Positions 1 to 8,804 of a stretch of DNA of 64,000 nucleotides are shown here, piece after piece. The DNA is from Brucella rhizosphaerae (GTDB taxonomy: Bacteria > Pseudomonadota > Alphaproteobacteria > Rhizobiales > Rhizobiaceae). The notes under the pieces are model-generated. The model was not told the DNA's origin. It saw only the letters and a list, made by a program, of their open reading frames with translations, and ran no database searches. The translations under genes were made by a program, and so were the position numbers. How positions within the stretch are numbered: the first letter of the stretch is position 1; every line of letters begins with the position of its first letter. Location: assembly GCF_002252475.1 (NCBI RefSeq), contig NZ_NNRK01000025.1:1-64000 (forward strand), written 5' to 3'.

Positions 1-183
1 GGCACGGGCCAGATGCGATTGGAGTTTCGCTTCCCCGCCAGTGGATCGTTTGAGCACAAACGGCAGATGCGACACGACAAGACCTGCATCGCCCGGTGTA
101 ACCACGGTTGCAAAAACGGTTGCCTCGATAAGATCGAACACTTCGTTTTCTGAAATTGGTGCAAATTCTGGTTTTGTATACAT
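1..183 (-). CDS. PaiB-like FMN-binding protein (partial, N-terminal end only)
   Basis: Only the first 61 codons are in the window; the gene runs off the left edge. The protein begins MYTKPEFAPISENEVFDLI and continues with a segment ending in VVSHLPFVLKR, the N-terminal pattern of the PaiB family ('FMN-binding negative transcriptional regulator', a split-barrel flavin fold). It closely resembles the complete protein at 50790-51416. Its ATG shares one base with the livH stop (TGATG), so it is the last visible gene of the liv-type operon. The biochemical role of such proteins in transport operons is unknown; flavin-dependent chemistry on the imported compound or regulation are both possible. Confidence 0.85.
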   Translation of the reverse strand, partial: MYTKPEFAPISENEVFDLIEATVFATVVTPGDAGLVVSHLPFVLKRSTGGEAKLQSHLARA

Positions 184-1064
184 CAGCTTCTCTGTATGCG
201 CATGGCGGGGATCAGTCCGTTTGGACGAATGAGCAGGATGACGATCACACCGGATAAAACCATGGCATCACGATAGGGCGCCAGTTCGGCTGGTAGGATT
301 ACCTGCAACAGCACTTCGATGAAGCCGAGGAGAAAGCCGCCAGCAACCGCACCTGAAAGACTGCCAAGGCCGCCAACGACCGCTGCAATGAAAGCCTTTA
401 ACACTGGTGTGAACCCCATCAACGGATCGACAGACGCACGCTGCGCTATCCATAACATGGATGCAAGGCCCGCCAACAAGCCCGAAAGCAGGAAGGCTGT
501 GGCGATGATCCTGCCAGCTGGAATGCCCATCAGGCGCACCACATTGAAATCTTCTGCGGCTGCGCGCATCGCTGTGCCCGTCACGGTGCGTCTGAGGAAT
601 ATTTCCAGCGAAATCAATGCCAGAATGGAGACAGAGATCGAAATCGCCGGGCCTACGCCGACCGTCATGTCACCGATTTGGAAAGCGCCGGTCATCCAGC
701 TTGGCATGGGCACAGGCTGCGCGCGCGCCGATACACCATTTTGAAAGAAGACTTTCAGCAGGCTGGACACGGCAAAACTTGTTAAGAGCAGACTGGTGAC
801 GCTTGCCCCGCGCATGGGACGAAAAGCGATGCGCTCCATCAGCACAGCGGCAATCGCTCCGGCGCAAAGCGCAACTGCGACAGCTAATCCGAATGGCACG
901 CCCATGAACAGGGCACCTAAAAGCGCATAGCCTGAAATCGTCATCAGCTCGCCATGCGCGAAGTTAATCAGGCCGACGATGGAGAAGACAATCGCCAGGC
1001 CAAGCGCCAGCAAGGCATAGACGCCGCCGAGGCTGATGGCATTGATGATTTGTTGCATAATCAT
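183..1064 (-). CDS. livH: Branched-chain amino acid-type ABC transporter permease (LivH family)
   Basis: Inner-membrane permease of a HAAT-type importer. The 293-residue protein has the usual LivH length, about eight hydrophobic segments, the early block ISLGGVYALLALGLAIVFS followed by GLINFAHGELM, and the late block VVGGLGSLSGAVAGGF, which is the cytoplasmic coupling region. The ATG at 1064 is chosen because GGGAG lies ten bases upstream; a GTG at 1073 would overlap the livF stop but sits too close to that ribosome-binding site. It lies directly after livF and before the PaiB-like gene in one minus-strand operon. Substrate is unknown; the divergent enzyme operon suggests an amine- or amino-acid-like compound. 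Confidence 0.93.
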   Translation of the reverse strand: MIMQQIINAISLGGVYALLALGLAIVFSIVGLINFAHGELMTISGYALLGALFMGVPFGLAVAVALCAGAIAAVLMERIAFRPMRGASVTSLLLTSFAVSSLLKVFFQNGVSARAQPVPMPSWMTGAFQIGDMTVGVGPAISISVSILALISLEIFLRRTVTGTAMRAAAEDFNVVRLMGIPAGRIIATAFLLSGLLAGLASMLWIAQRASVDPLMGFTPVLKAFIAAVVGGLGSLSGAVAGGFLLGFIEVLLQVILPAELAPYRDAMVLSGVIVILLIRPNGLIPAMRIQRS

Positions 1065-1069
1065 CGTAT

Positions 1070-1774
1070 TCACGCTCCCAGATAGGCTTGGCGGACAAGA
1101 TCGGAATGGGCAAGTTCTTTGGCGGTTCCCGACAGAACGACCTCGCCATTTGCCAGCACTGTCGCTTTGTCAGCGATCTCCAACGCTAGCGCCACATTCT
1201 GCTCAATGAGAAGAACAGTGAGCCCTTGTTCACGCAGACTGGCGATGAGATCGAATACCGTGTCGATAATCTGTGGGGCGAGCCCCAGCGAAGGTTCATC
1301 AAGAAGGATCAGCTTGGGTTTTGACATCAGCGCCCGACCAATAGCCAGCATCTGCTGCTCACCACCGGAAAGATTGCCGCCCTTGATGCGGTAGTATCGG
1401 CGCAGGATCGGAAACAGCGCCAGAATTTCTTCCTCGCGCGCTTTCGCTTCTGTACTGGTAAGATGCACGGCACCGCCTAGCCGCAGATTATCTGCTACCG
1501 TGAGACTGGCGAAAATTCTGCGGCCTTCCGGGACAAGCGCTATGCCAAGCCGGGAGATGGTTTCAGAGGCAAGGCCTTTCAGTTCCTTGCCTTCAAATGT
1601 GATTTTACCGGACGCTGCCGGCACAAGACCGGCAATGGCACCAAGCGTTGAGCTTTTGCCCGCGCCATTGGCACCGACGAGCGCGACGATTTCGCCGCGG
1701 TCGACGTTGAGGTCGACGCCGCGTACCGCCTCAACCTCCCCATATCGAATTTTAAGAGCGTCCAGTGTCAGCAT
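1070..1774 (-). CDS. livF: Branched-chain amino acid-type ABC transporter ATP-binding protein (LivF family)
   Basis: A 234-residue ATPase of normal LivF length. It shows Walker A GANGAGKSS (about residue 34), Q-loop region, signature LSGGEQQM (about 137), Walker B KLILLDEPSLGLAP (about 154) and the switch histidine replaced by the LivF-typical LLIEQN. It pairs with the LivG-like domain of the upstream fusion protein (3015-4910) to energise uptake. A CGGGA ribosome-binding site precedes the ATG. It is transcribed with livK upstream and livH downstream, from which it is separated by only a few bases. Confidence 0.95.
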   Translation of the reverse strand: MLTLDALKIRYGEVEAVRGVDLNVDRGEIVALVGANGAGKSSTLGAIAGLVPAASGKITFEGKELKGLASETISRLGIALVPEGRRIFASLTVADNLRLGGAVHLTSTEAKAREEEILALFPILRRYYRIKGGNLSGGEQQMLAIGRALMSKPKLILLDEPSLGLAPQIIDTVFDLIASLREQGLTVLLIEQNVALALEIADKATVLANGEVVLSGTAKELAHSDLVRQAYLGA

Positions 1775-1815
1775 TGCAGTATCCCGATTGAGTAAGGCTT
1801 CAGTGACGCATTTGC

Positions 1816-2988
1816 TCAGGGAGCAGGAACGTCTGCAGCCGCCGGGATTTCTGTCTTCACATATTGTGGCACACCACCTTCATAGCGCATCAGAACGACA
1901 GGCCGCAGCGGCATGCCTGTTGTTCCCGCATAGGTGATTTTACCGGTCACACCGTCAAAATCCTTGGTGGCAGCAATGGCATCACGGATGGCGCGTGGGT
2001 CGTCAGAACCTGCCGTTTTCACCGCAGCGTCGAGGATCAGACCTATTTCATAACCGTTGACTTCATAGGTGGATTCCGGCGCATGCCCGGTGGTTGTTGC
2101 GAAGGCTTTGTCGAAAGCTTCAAGCTTGCTACCCGGCTCCGCATAACCTGCGGCAGTGAAAACCACGCCGTCCACCAGCTTACCAAGACCCTTGATGGTA
2201 GGTGTGTTGAGCGCATCAGCGCCATACACTGGCGTATCAACGCCAGCGGCGCGCAACTGCTGAATAAAGGCTGGGAAATCCGGTTCATAAGCTGCGGTCA
2301 TGATCAGGTCGGGCTTTTCGGCGAGATTTTTGATCTTGGTCACCTCGGCGGAAAAGTCTGGCTGGTTCATCGTGAAGGTGCCGCGACCGACGATCTTGCC
2401 GCCCTTCTTCTCAAACACTTTGCCGAAATATTCCGGCAGATTGGCGACATAGGTCGTATCGGGCGAAGTCAGCAGATAAACCGACTTCTTGCCTTCAGAA
2501 ATCGCAAAATCTGCGACTGCTGTGGCCTGCACATTGTCAGCCGGATAGGTGCCGAACATCACGTCGCCCACCGCGACGCTGAGAATGGGGGCTGTGCCGC
2601 AGAATGTGAGCGTTGGAATATTGAGTGGCTGCGTCAGCTGGCCAGCTGCAATGGAGGCATCAGCATCGCAGGGTGTGATCATTATCTTTGCACCAGCGTC
2701 GATAAGTTCCTGCGCGACAGTTGCTGTTTGTGCTGTGTCGGTGCGGGTGTCCTTGATGATCAGCTTCGCCTGATATTTTCCACCAAGGCCACCTTTGGCG
2801 TTCAGTTCGTTGATGGCCATGCGAAAGCCGGCCAGCGAAGGCTGGTCATAAGGTGCAAGGCCGCCAGTCTGTGCAGTGGCGACACCGATAATGATATCTT
2901 CAGCCTTGGCCGTCGAAGCCGCAGCAATTGCGAGGCCGCAGGCTGATGCTGCGAGGATGGAACGTCTGATGAGTTTGTATTGAGACAT
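1816..2988 (-). CDS. Periplasmic amino-acid-type substrate-binding protein (LivJ/LivK family)
   Basis: Periplasmic binding protein of the Leu/Ile/Val-binding type (Peripla_BP_6). The 390-residue product starts with a basic n-region, a hydrophobic core and the cleavage-like end ASTAKAE around residue 29, then the mature start DIIIGVATAQTGGLAPYDQP, typical for the fold. Two alpha/beta lobes follow at about 30-380. A GGGGAAA ribosome-binding site precedes the ATG. It lies between the livMG fusion and livF, so it delivers substrate to that transporter. The family binds branched-chain amino acids, amides, urea and other small molecules, so the ligand is open. Confidence 0.92.
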   Translation of the reverse strand: MSQYKLIRRSILAASACGLAIAAASTAKAEDIIIGVATAQTGGLAPYDQPSLAGFRMAINELNAKGGLGGKYQAKLIIKDTRTDTAQTATVAQELIDAGAKIMITPCDADASIAAGQLTQPLNIPTLTFCGTAPILSVAVGDVMFGTYPADNVQATAVADFAISEGKKSVYLLTSPDTTYVANLPEYFGKVFEKKGGKIVGRGTFTMNQPDFSAEVTKIKNLAEKPDLIMTAAYEPDFPAFIQQLRAAGVDTPVYGADALNTPTIKGLGKLVDGVVFTAAGYAEPGSKLEAFDKAFATTTGHAPESTYEVNGYEIGLILDAAVKTAGSDDPRAIRDAIAATKDFDGVTGKITYAGTTGMPLRPVVLMRYEGGVPQYVKTEIPAAADVPAP

Positions 2989-3014
2989 TTTATTGTTTCC
3001 CCTTTGTTATAGTC

Positions 3015-4910
3015 TTAATTTTCGTTGTGGTGCTGTTTGGTACGAGCGCTGCGGCTACCAAGATAAGCTGCAACGACGTCCGGGTTCTTTTGAACTTCTG
3101 CTGGCACGCCATCGGCTATGACTTTGCCATGGTCGATCACCACGATCCGCTCGCATAAGCCCATCACCAGCCGCATGTCGTGTTCGATAAGAATGATGCC
3201 GATCTGACGCTCTTTACGGATTTCAGCCAGAATGGCGATGAGGTCGGCGGTTTCGACCGCGTTCATGCCTGCAGCTGGCTCATCGAGGAGCAGAAAGCGT
3301 GGTTTTAGAACGAGCGCGCGGGCGATTTCCAATCGTCGGCGCAAGCCGTAAGCAAGCCCCGCAGCGTTGCGGTCGGCAAAATCGGCAAGCCCCATGCGCT
3401 GCAGTTCGCGCATTGCTGTTGCTTCAGCAAGCATCAGGCTTGGTTCGACCTGTCTTGCCGCGACCACCACATTTTCCATCACGGTCATACGCGGGAAAAT
3501 ACGAATATTCTGGAACGTACGCGCTATACCCTTGCGAGCAAACCGGAATGCGGAATGCGGAATGGCATCGCTGCTGACGGAGACGTGGCCGGAACTGGGA
3601 ACAACATCGCCAGAGATCATGTTGATGAAGGTCGTCTTGCCTGCCCCGTTCGGGCCGATGATCCCGGTGATCATGTTGGTGTGGAATTCCAGCGACGCAT
3701 CGTCGACGGCAACCACGCCTGCGTAACGACGTGTCAGGTGGCTGGCGATGATGGGGGTGGCATCGGGATTGCGTGCAGGTTCTGCGGCAGCAGTTTGCTT
3801 TCCCGCGAGACCGAAACGACGGAGCAAATTAAACTCACCCTTGCCGAACAGTCCTTCCGGACGACGCCAGATGATGAGGATCATCGCGAGCGCCAAGGCT
3901 CCCTGCGTCAGACCAAAGACCGGCGGAACATGGAAGCCGAGAATATCGCCGCCACCTTCAAAGCGCCGCACGATTTCGATAACGACAGTGGTCGCTATCA
4001 CCCCGGAAAAGGCACCGAGTGCTGAGTGCATGCCCCCAACAATCAGCATAGCAAGGATGGTAAAGCCAAGGTCGAAATAGAAGTCGCGCGGCGAAAAGGC
4101 GCCAAGAAATTGCGCCATCATTGCACCCGCTGCCATGGCCACAATGATGCTGAGTACCCATGAGAACAACCATGCAGCACGATGATTGACGCCGACTGCC
4201 GCCGCTCCGCGTTCGTCATCGGAAGCTGCACGTGCGGCCAGTCCGAACGGTGTATCACGGAAAATGCGGGCGACAGTCAGTGCTATTGAAGCCACCAGCA
4301 CCGTGGTCCACAGGCCCACGTCGCGCGGAACGCCGTAAAATGGCTGGCTGCCGCGAGTGATTTCGCGGGCTGCTACCAACACTGTGTAAATGATGATGAG
4401 CAGAGCAAGCGTTGCAATAGGCGCGCTGGATCCGGACAAGCGTAAGAGCGGTATCCCAGTGATGAAGCCAATGACTATGGCCGCTAGCGCCACTACAATC
4501 AGCGCACCGAGAAATGGCAATTCATAGCCTGCCATGAAAGAAGGCAGGTCGCGTAAGGTGGTGGCTTGCATCGCCGCAGGCATGGTGAGGATGCCTGTGA
4601 TATAGGCGCCGATGCCCATGAAACCTGCATGACCGAACGAAACGATGCCAGTGTTACCTGAAAAAATCTGCAAACCCACAACTGCTGTCAGCATGATCGC
4701 GGCATAGGCGACAACCCGTTGAATAGCAGGGCCACCGAAAATGAATGCGACAATGGCGACCGCAATAATCAACAGAACCATTGCCGTGCTGTCGACCAAT
4801 GCGTTGCGCAGTGCTGCCGACAGAAAGCCGCGATTTGTAACGGGCGTATCAGCCAGCGTGCGGGCCTGCGTGTCGGACTGCAGCGACGATGAATGTGTGC
4901 TTGTTGTCAT
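3015..4910 (-). CDS. Fused LivM permease and LivG ATPase of an amino-acid-type ABC transporter
   Basis: One 631-residue chain combines two usually separate subunits. Residues about 40-365 form a LivM-like permease with GNTGIVSFGHAGFMGIGAY near the start and a late LGAFSGVIATTVV block. A Pro/Ala-rich linker (about 370-390) joins it to a LivG-like ATPase with Walker A GPNGAGKTT, the LivG-type signature LAYGLRRRLEIARAL and Walker B FLLLDEPAAGM. There is no stop or frameshift between the domains. It is the first gene of the minus-strand operon and diverges from the RpiR gene across about 160 bases. Such fusions occur elsewhere in Rhizobiales. Confidence 0.93.
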   Translation of the reverse strand: MTTSTHSSSLQSDTQARTLADTPVTNRGFLSAALRNALVDSTAMVLLIIAVAIVAFIFGGPAIQRVVAYAAIMLTAVVGLQIFSGNTGIVSFGHAGFMGIGAYITGILTMPAAMQATTLRDLPSFMAGYELPFLGALIVVALAAIVIGFITGIPLLRLSGSSAPIATLALLIIIYTVLVAAREITRGSQPFYGVPRDVGLWTTVLVASIALTVARIFRDTPFGLAARAASDDERGAAAVGVNHRAAWLFSWVLSIIVAMAAGAMMAQFLGAFSPRDFYFDLGFTILAMLIVGGMHSALGAFSGVIATTVVIEIVRRFEGGGDILGFHVPPVFGLTQGALALAMILIIWRRPEGLFGKGEFNLLRRFGLAGKQTAAAEPARNPDATPIIASHLTRRYAGVVAVDDASLEFHTNMITGIIGPNGAGKTTFINMISGDVVPSSGHVSVSSDAIPHSAFRFARKGIARTFQNIRIFPRMTVMENVVVAARQVEPSLMLAEATAMRELQRMGLADFADRNAAGLAYGLRRRLEIARALVLKPRFLLLDEPAAGMNAVETADLIAILAEIRKERQIGIILIEHDMRLVMGLCERIVVIDHGKVIADGVPAEVQKNPDVVAAYLGSRSARTKQHHNEN

Positions 4911-5072
4911 GTTGTTCCCCGCAGAATTGGGTTCTGCTTTTCTTCAAAGTAAGGCCAGTTTTTATTTTATGTCAATATCTCTTCACGATTGACGAGAATT
5001 AAAATTTCTGTAATTGAATCTGCATAACTTGCGAAACAGGCAAGGCGGGACGGGAAAGGCAGGGGAGAAAAC

Positions 5073-6011
5073 ATGGCGATACGGGACGTGTTGATGCGCG
5101 GCGATCTGGCGCTCACTCCGTCGGAGGAGAAGATCGTCAAGCTGCTTTTGACAGACTATCCGACGTCCGGTCTTGGAACTGCCACCAGTCTGGCCCGCAG
5201 GGCAGGGGTGAGCGATCCAACAGTTATCCGGCTGGTGATGAAGCTGGGCTTTGATGGTTTTGCAGACTTTCAGGCCAGACTTCTGGCGGAGATTGAATCG
5301 CGACTGCATTCGCCGCTTTTGATGATGGAGGCGAAACGAGCTGATCAGGCTGCCGCGAGCGCCGATCAGGCTGTGGTTATCACCTATATCCAGTCGGTCA
5401 TAAATGCGCTCGATAAGGCGATGACGACGACGCCCGTCACCACCTATGACAGAGCCGCAAGAATCATCATGGAAGCCAAAGGGCAGGTCATGTTTCTGGG
5501 CGGACGGTTCAGCCGCCATGTCGCCGGAATGCTTGCCAGCTATATTTATCAGTTCCGCAGCGGCGTTGTCGATATGGGCACCCTTTCAGCACAACAGTTT
5601 GATATTCTTGCAGATATGGGCAAGCGCGATGTGCTGGTCGTGTTCGATTATCGCCGCTATCAGCTCGATGTCGTGGCTTTTGCCAAACAGGCAGCGGCGC
5701 GTGGTGTGAAGATTGTTCTGTTCACCGATCCCTGGCTTTCACCGGTGTCGGAATACGCGGAGGCAACAATTGTCAGCCCGCAGGAAGTGACGTCGCCTTA
5801 CGATACGCTGGGACCATCCATCGTGCAGATGGAAGCATTGGTTACCCACATTCTTTCCACGATCAGCGAAGCCACGCATGACCGCATCGAAGCGCTTGAA
5901 GAGGTGCGGCGACAAAATACCGTCACGCTCGACAGTGTCAGGGATAACGGCCGCAATATCCTGGATGAGGAGCCAGGGATGCGTGATTTTCCGGGCCCCA
6001 AAGCACGATAG
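5073..6011 (+). CDS. RpiR/MurR-family transcriptional regulator
   Basis: A 312-residue DNA-binding regulator with the two family parts: an N-terminal HTH_6 domain (about residues 1-80, including TSLARRAGVSDPTVIRLVMKL) and a SIS sugar-isomerase-like ligand domain (about 125-260, GQVMFLGGRFSRHVAGML). The ATG follows AGGGGAGAAAAC. Its position between the divergent liv-type operon and the enzyme operon it heads suggests that it controls both. RpiR proteins usually sense phosphosugars, but many in alphaproteobacteria sit beside amino acid pathways, so the effector is not predictable. The 160-base divergent gap holds an imperfect AT-rich palindrome (AGAA...TTCT) at 4995-5009. Confidence 0.93.
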   Translation: MAIRDVLMRGDLALTPSEEKIVKLLLTDYPTSGLGTATSLARRAGVSDPTVIRLVMKLGFDGFADFQARLLAEIESRLHSPLLMMEAKRADQAAASADQAVVITYIQSVINALDKAMTTTPVTTYDRAARIIMEAKGQVMFLGGRFSRHVAGMLASYIYQFRSGVVDMGTLSAQQFDILADMGKRDVLVVFDYRRYQLDVVAFAKQAAARGVKIVLFTDPWLSPVSEYAEATIVSPQEVTSPYDTLGPSIVQMEALVTHILSTISEATHDRIEALEEVRRQNTVTLDSVRDNGRNILDEEPGMRDFPGPKAR

Positions 6012-6062
6012 ACCCAAGCACAATCACCACAGGTTCAAGAACAAACAGAGGGAACACCTGAT

Positions 6063-6710
6063 ATGGTACATTCGACTATAAGACGCGACGCTCCATTCGT
6101 TGCCGGTGAGACAGCTATTCTGCTCGTCGATATGCAGCGTATATGGCTTGAGCCCGGTCTCGATCCATCGCATCCTGAGCGTGACGCTGACCACTATTTT
6201 ATCAAGCAGACATCGGGCGTCACGATTCCAAACAATGAAAAGCTGCTGGCTGCAGCGCGCGCCAACGGTGTGGAAGTGTTGCACACGATCATTCAAAGCC
6301 TGACCGAAGATGGCCGCGACTGTTCTCTCGATCACAAGATGACACCCATCCACGTTGCACCAAGCCGTCCGGAAGGTCTGCCCGTGCCCTCGCTGATGCC
6401 TGTGCGCGATGAGATCATGTTGCCTAAGACATCATCCGGCGTCTTTAATTCCACCAATATCGATTACGTTCTCAAGAATCTGAATGTACGATATCTGATC
6501 ATCACTGGCATCATGACCGACCAGTGTGTCGACATGGCGGTACGTGATGCCGCCGATCGCGGATATCTGGTGACCTGTGTCAGCGACGCCTGTGCTTCGG
6601 CGACACCTGAGCGCCACGAGGGCGCGCTGAAGGCATTCGGCGGTTATTGCTGGCAGGCTGATACGCAAACTGTTGTTGAACGTTTCAACCAGATGGGAAA
6701 GCGGTCATGA
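6063..6710 (+). CDS. Isochorismatase-family cysteine hydrolase
   Basis: A 215-residue cysteine hydrolase of the isochorismatase/nicotinamidase superfamily. The catalytic triad is visible as D23 (LLVDMQ), K122 (LPKTSSGVF) and C155 (IMTDQCVD). The I-M-T-D-Q-C-V-D segment fits members that hydrolyse amides, ureas or N-carbamoyl compounds rather than the isochorismatase-specific subgroup. It follows the RpiR gene by 51 bases, and its stop overlaps the next start (ATGA). In this operon it probably releases ammonia or an acyl group from an amide intermediate. This is inference from context. Confidence 0.92.
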   Translation: MVHSTIRRDAPFVAGETAILLVDMQRIWLEPGLDPSHPERDADHYFIKQTSGVTIPNNEKLLAAARANGVEVLHTIIQSLTEDGRDCSLDHKMTPIHVAPSRPEGLPVPSLMPVRDEIMLPKTSSGVFNSTNIDYVLKNLNVRYLIITGIMTDQCVDMAVRDAADRGYLVTCVSDACASATPERHEGALKAFGGYCWQADTQTVVERFNQMGKRS

Positions 6711-8029
6711 CAACAGCTTTTGAACCACTGGTTGCTATCGTCACGACAGATTTGTCGGGCGTGACCCGTGGCCGCTCCATTGCACAGAGCCGTCTGGAAA
6801 AACAGGCGGCCACCGGCATCGGCTGGCTGCAGGCCAATCTGTCGCTGACTCCATTCAACTCCATTGTCGCTGAAAACCCATGGGGATCGTCGGGCGATCT
6901 GCGTATTCTGCCCGATCTGAAGGCGCGTTACAGAACCGATCTGACAGGCGGCTCGACCCCATTCGATATGGTGGCTGGCGATATCGTTGATCTCGATGGC
7001 AATGCCTGGTTGGGTTGCACCCGTTCCATGCTGCGTAAGGCACTCGCTGATTTAAAGGCGCTGACCGGCTTGTCGCTGGTGTCTACATTCGAGCAGGAAT
7101 TCCAGATTTTCGGCGGTAATTTTCCACAAGCCCATTCGCTTTCAATGGAGGCATTGCGCCGCACTGATCCGTTCGCACCGCAATTGATGGCCGCGCTGGA
7201 AGAGGCGGGTGTTGCGCCGGAAGTCATTATCGCCGAGTTCGGTGAAGATCAGTTCGAGGTAACGCACGCGCCGACCGATGGTCTGACGGCTGCTGATCGT
7301 GCGGTAGCGATCCGGGAAATCACCCGTGAAGTCGCACGTAATCTTGGATGGAAGGCAAGTTTTGCCCCGAAAACTGCACCCAATGCGGTGGGAAACGGTG
7401 TTCATATCCATTTCAGCTTTGTGGATGAGAAGGGGGAACCGGCTACTTATGATCCGCAAAAGCCGGGTCGGTTGTCGAAAGCGGCTGGTGCATTTTGCGC
7501 GGGCGTTCTGCGCCATCTGCCCGCAATCACCGTGTTAACCGCTTCAAATCCGTCTTCGTTTTACCGTCTCAAGCCACATAGCTGGAGCTCTTCCTATACC
7601 TGGCTTGCCGATAAGGAACGGGAGGCAAGTCTGCGCATCTGCCCCACTGTCACCATTGGCGGACGTGATCCGGCAAAGCAGTTCAACATTGAATATCGCG
7701 CGGCTGATGCCACCGCCAATCCATATCTGTCGCTGGCGGCTATCGTCTGGGCAGGATTGGAAGGGCTTAAAGCCGACCTCGCCACGCCGCCACTGGTAGC
7801 CGGTGATCCGACCTTGATGAGCGATCAGGAACGAGCCGATCTTGGTCTTGTACGCTTGCCTGAAACGCTGACACAGGCGCTTGACGTGCTTCAGGCAGAC
7901 AAAACCGTTTGCGGCTGGTTTGCTCCGGCGTTCATCGAAACATTTGTCGGTGTCAAGCAGGCGGAGCTTTCCCGCGTTGCCGATCTCGATGCAGACGAGA
8001 CCTGTGCGCTTTATCGGACGCTATATTGA
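6707..8029 (+). CDS. Glutamine-synthetase-family ligase (gamma-glutamyl-amine synthetase-like)
   Basis: A 440-residue member of the glutamine synthetase superfamily, similar in size to PuuA/GlnT-type enzymes. The N-terminal beta-grasp is divergent (TTDLSGVTRGRSI). The C-terminal catalytic domain shows the glutamate/metal-binding EQEFQIF, IAEFGEDQFEVT and NGVHIHFSF motifs and the arginine segment NIEYRAADATANPYL. These enzymes ligate glutamate through its gamma-carboxyl to ammonia or another amine using ATP. Next to an aminotransferase and two amidohydrolases, a gamma-glutamylation step in amine breakdown is the best guess. Overlaps both neighbours by a few bases (ATGA and TGATG), indicating translational coupling. 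Confidence 0.9.
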   Translation: MTTAFEPLVAIVTTDLSGVTRGRSIAQSRLEKQAATGIGWLQANLSLTPFNSIVAENPWGSSGDLRILPDLKARYRTDLTGGSTPFDMVAGDIVDLDGNAWLGCTRSMLRKALADLKALTGLSLVSTFEQEFQIFGGNFPQAHSLSMEALRRTDPFAPQLMAALEEAGVAPEVIIAEFGEDQFEVTHAPTDGLTAADRAVAIREITREVARNLGWKASFAPKTAPNAVGNGVHIHFSFVDEKGEPATYDPQKPGRLSKAAGAFCAGVLRHLPAITVLTASNPSSFYRLKPHSWSSSYTWLADKEREASLRICPTVTIGGRDPAKQFNIEYRAADATANPYLSLAAIVWAGLEGLKADLATPPLVAGDPTLMSDQERADLGLVRLPETLTQALDVLQADKTVCGWFAPAFIETFVGVKQAELSRVADLDADETCALYRTLY

Positions 8030-8802
8030 TGTCAGATCATGTCCTTGAACGACGACCCATCGATTGGCCCGATCCTGTCGAAATACACAATGAAGACGGT
8101 AGTTCCGACATCGTATTGTTGTGTGAACACGCCTCGCATCACATGCCATCCGAATATGCCGATCTGGGCCTTTCCGGCGTTGATCGGCTGCGCCATATCG
8201 CGTGGGATATCGGCGCTGCCGAAGTAACGCGGGGTTTGGTCGAGCGTCTGAATGCACCTGCTTTCCTGTCGACCTATTCGCGTTTGCTGATTGATCTCAA
8301 TCGTCCGATTGAGGCAGGTTCCAGTATCCCGCAGCTTTCAGAAACTACGGATATTCCGGGCAATATCGGTCTGAGTGATGATGAGAAAGCGCGCCGTGCC
8401 GCACGCATTTTCACACCATTTCATGATCGCGTTGCAGCGCATATTACTGCGCGCGAAAAAGCCGGGCGCAAGGTGAAGATCGTCGCTATTCATTCTTTTA
8501 CGCCGGTCTTTAAAGGCAATGTCCGACCGTGGCATGCGGGTATTCTCTATGATCGCTCGCATGAACTTGCGCAAATCGTGATCGATGGATTGCGCAGCGA
8601 CCCGACCATGAATGTGGAAGGCAATGTTCCTTACACGGTGAGCCGCGACGATGATTACGCCATTCCGGTACATGGTCAGGATCGCGGGCATGACGCTATT
8701 CTCGTTGAAATTCGTCAGGATCTCGTATCGACCCCGCAGGGCATAGCCGAATGGACGGACCGTCTGGCAAAGGCTTTGCTTGCTCCCTCACATCAGGAGT
8801 GA
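8029..8802 (+). CDS. N-formylglutamate amidohydrolase-family protein
   Basis: A 257-residue protein of the HutG-type N-formylglutamate amidohydrolase family. The LLCEHASHHMPSEY motif near residue 30 carries the conserved E and H residues, followed by WDIGA, LIDLNRP, IHSFTP and EIRQDL, in family order. Its ATG shares a base with the stop of the ligase gene, so the start is well fixed. Family members hydrolyse N-formyl-L-glutamate to glutamate and formate, but here no other histidine-degradation genes are present. A different N-acyl or gamma-glutamyl substrate made by the neighbouring ligase is more likely. Confidence 0.88.
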   Translation: MSDHVLERRPIDWPDPVEIHNEDGSSDIVLLCEHASHHMPSEYADLGLSGVDRLRHIAWDIGAAEVTRGLVERLNAPAFLSTYSRLLIDLNRPIEAGSSIPQLSETTDIPGNIGLSDDEKARRAARIFTPFHDRVAAHITAREKAGRKVKIVAIHSFTPVFKGNVRPWHAGILYDRSHELAQIVIDGLRSDPTMNVEGNVPYTVSRDDDYAIPVHGQDRGHDAILVEIRQDLVSTPQGIAEWTDRLAKALLAPSHQE

Positions 8803-8804
8803 AA

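Noticed and set aside
1864-2946. Long plus-strand open frame (360 aa) over the livK-type gene
   Set aside because: It is antisense to a clear periplasmic binding protein; its translation shows no recognisable fold and no ribosome-binding site fits.
4995-5009. AT-rich near-palindrome in the liv/RpiR gap as RpiR operator
   Set aside because: Only the outer AGAA/TTCT arms match and no second copy is seen, so it is mentioned with the gene but not listed as a site.
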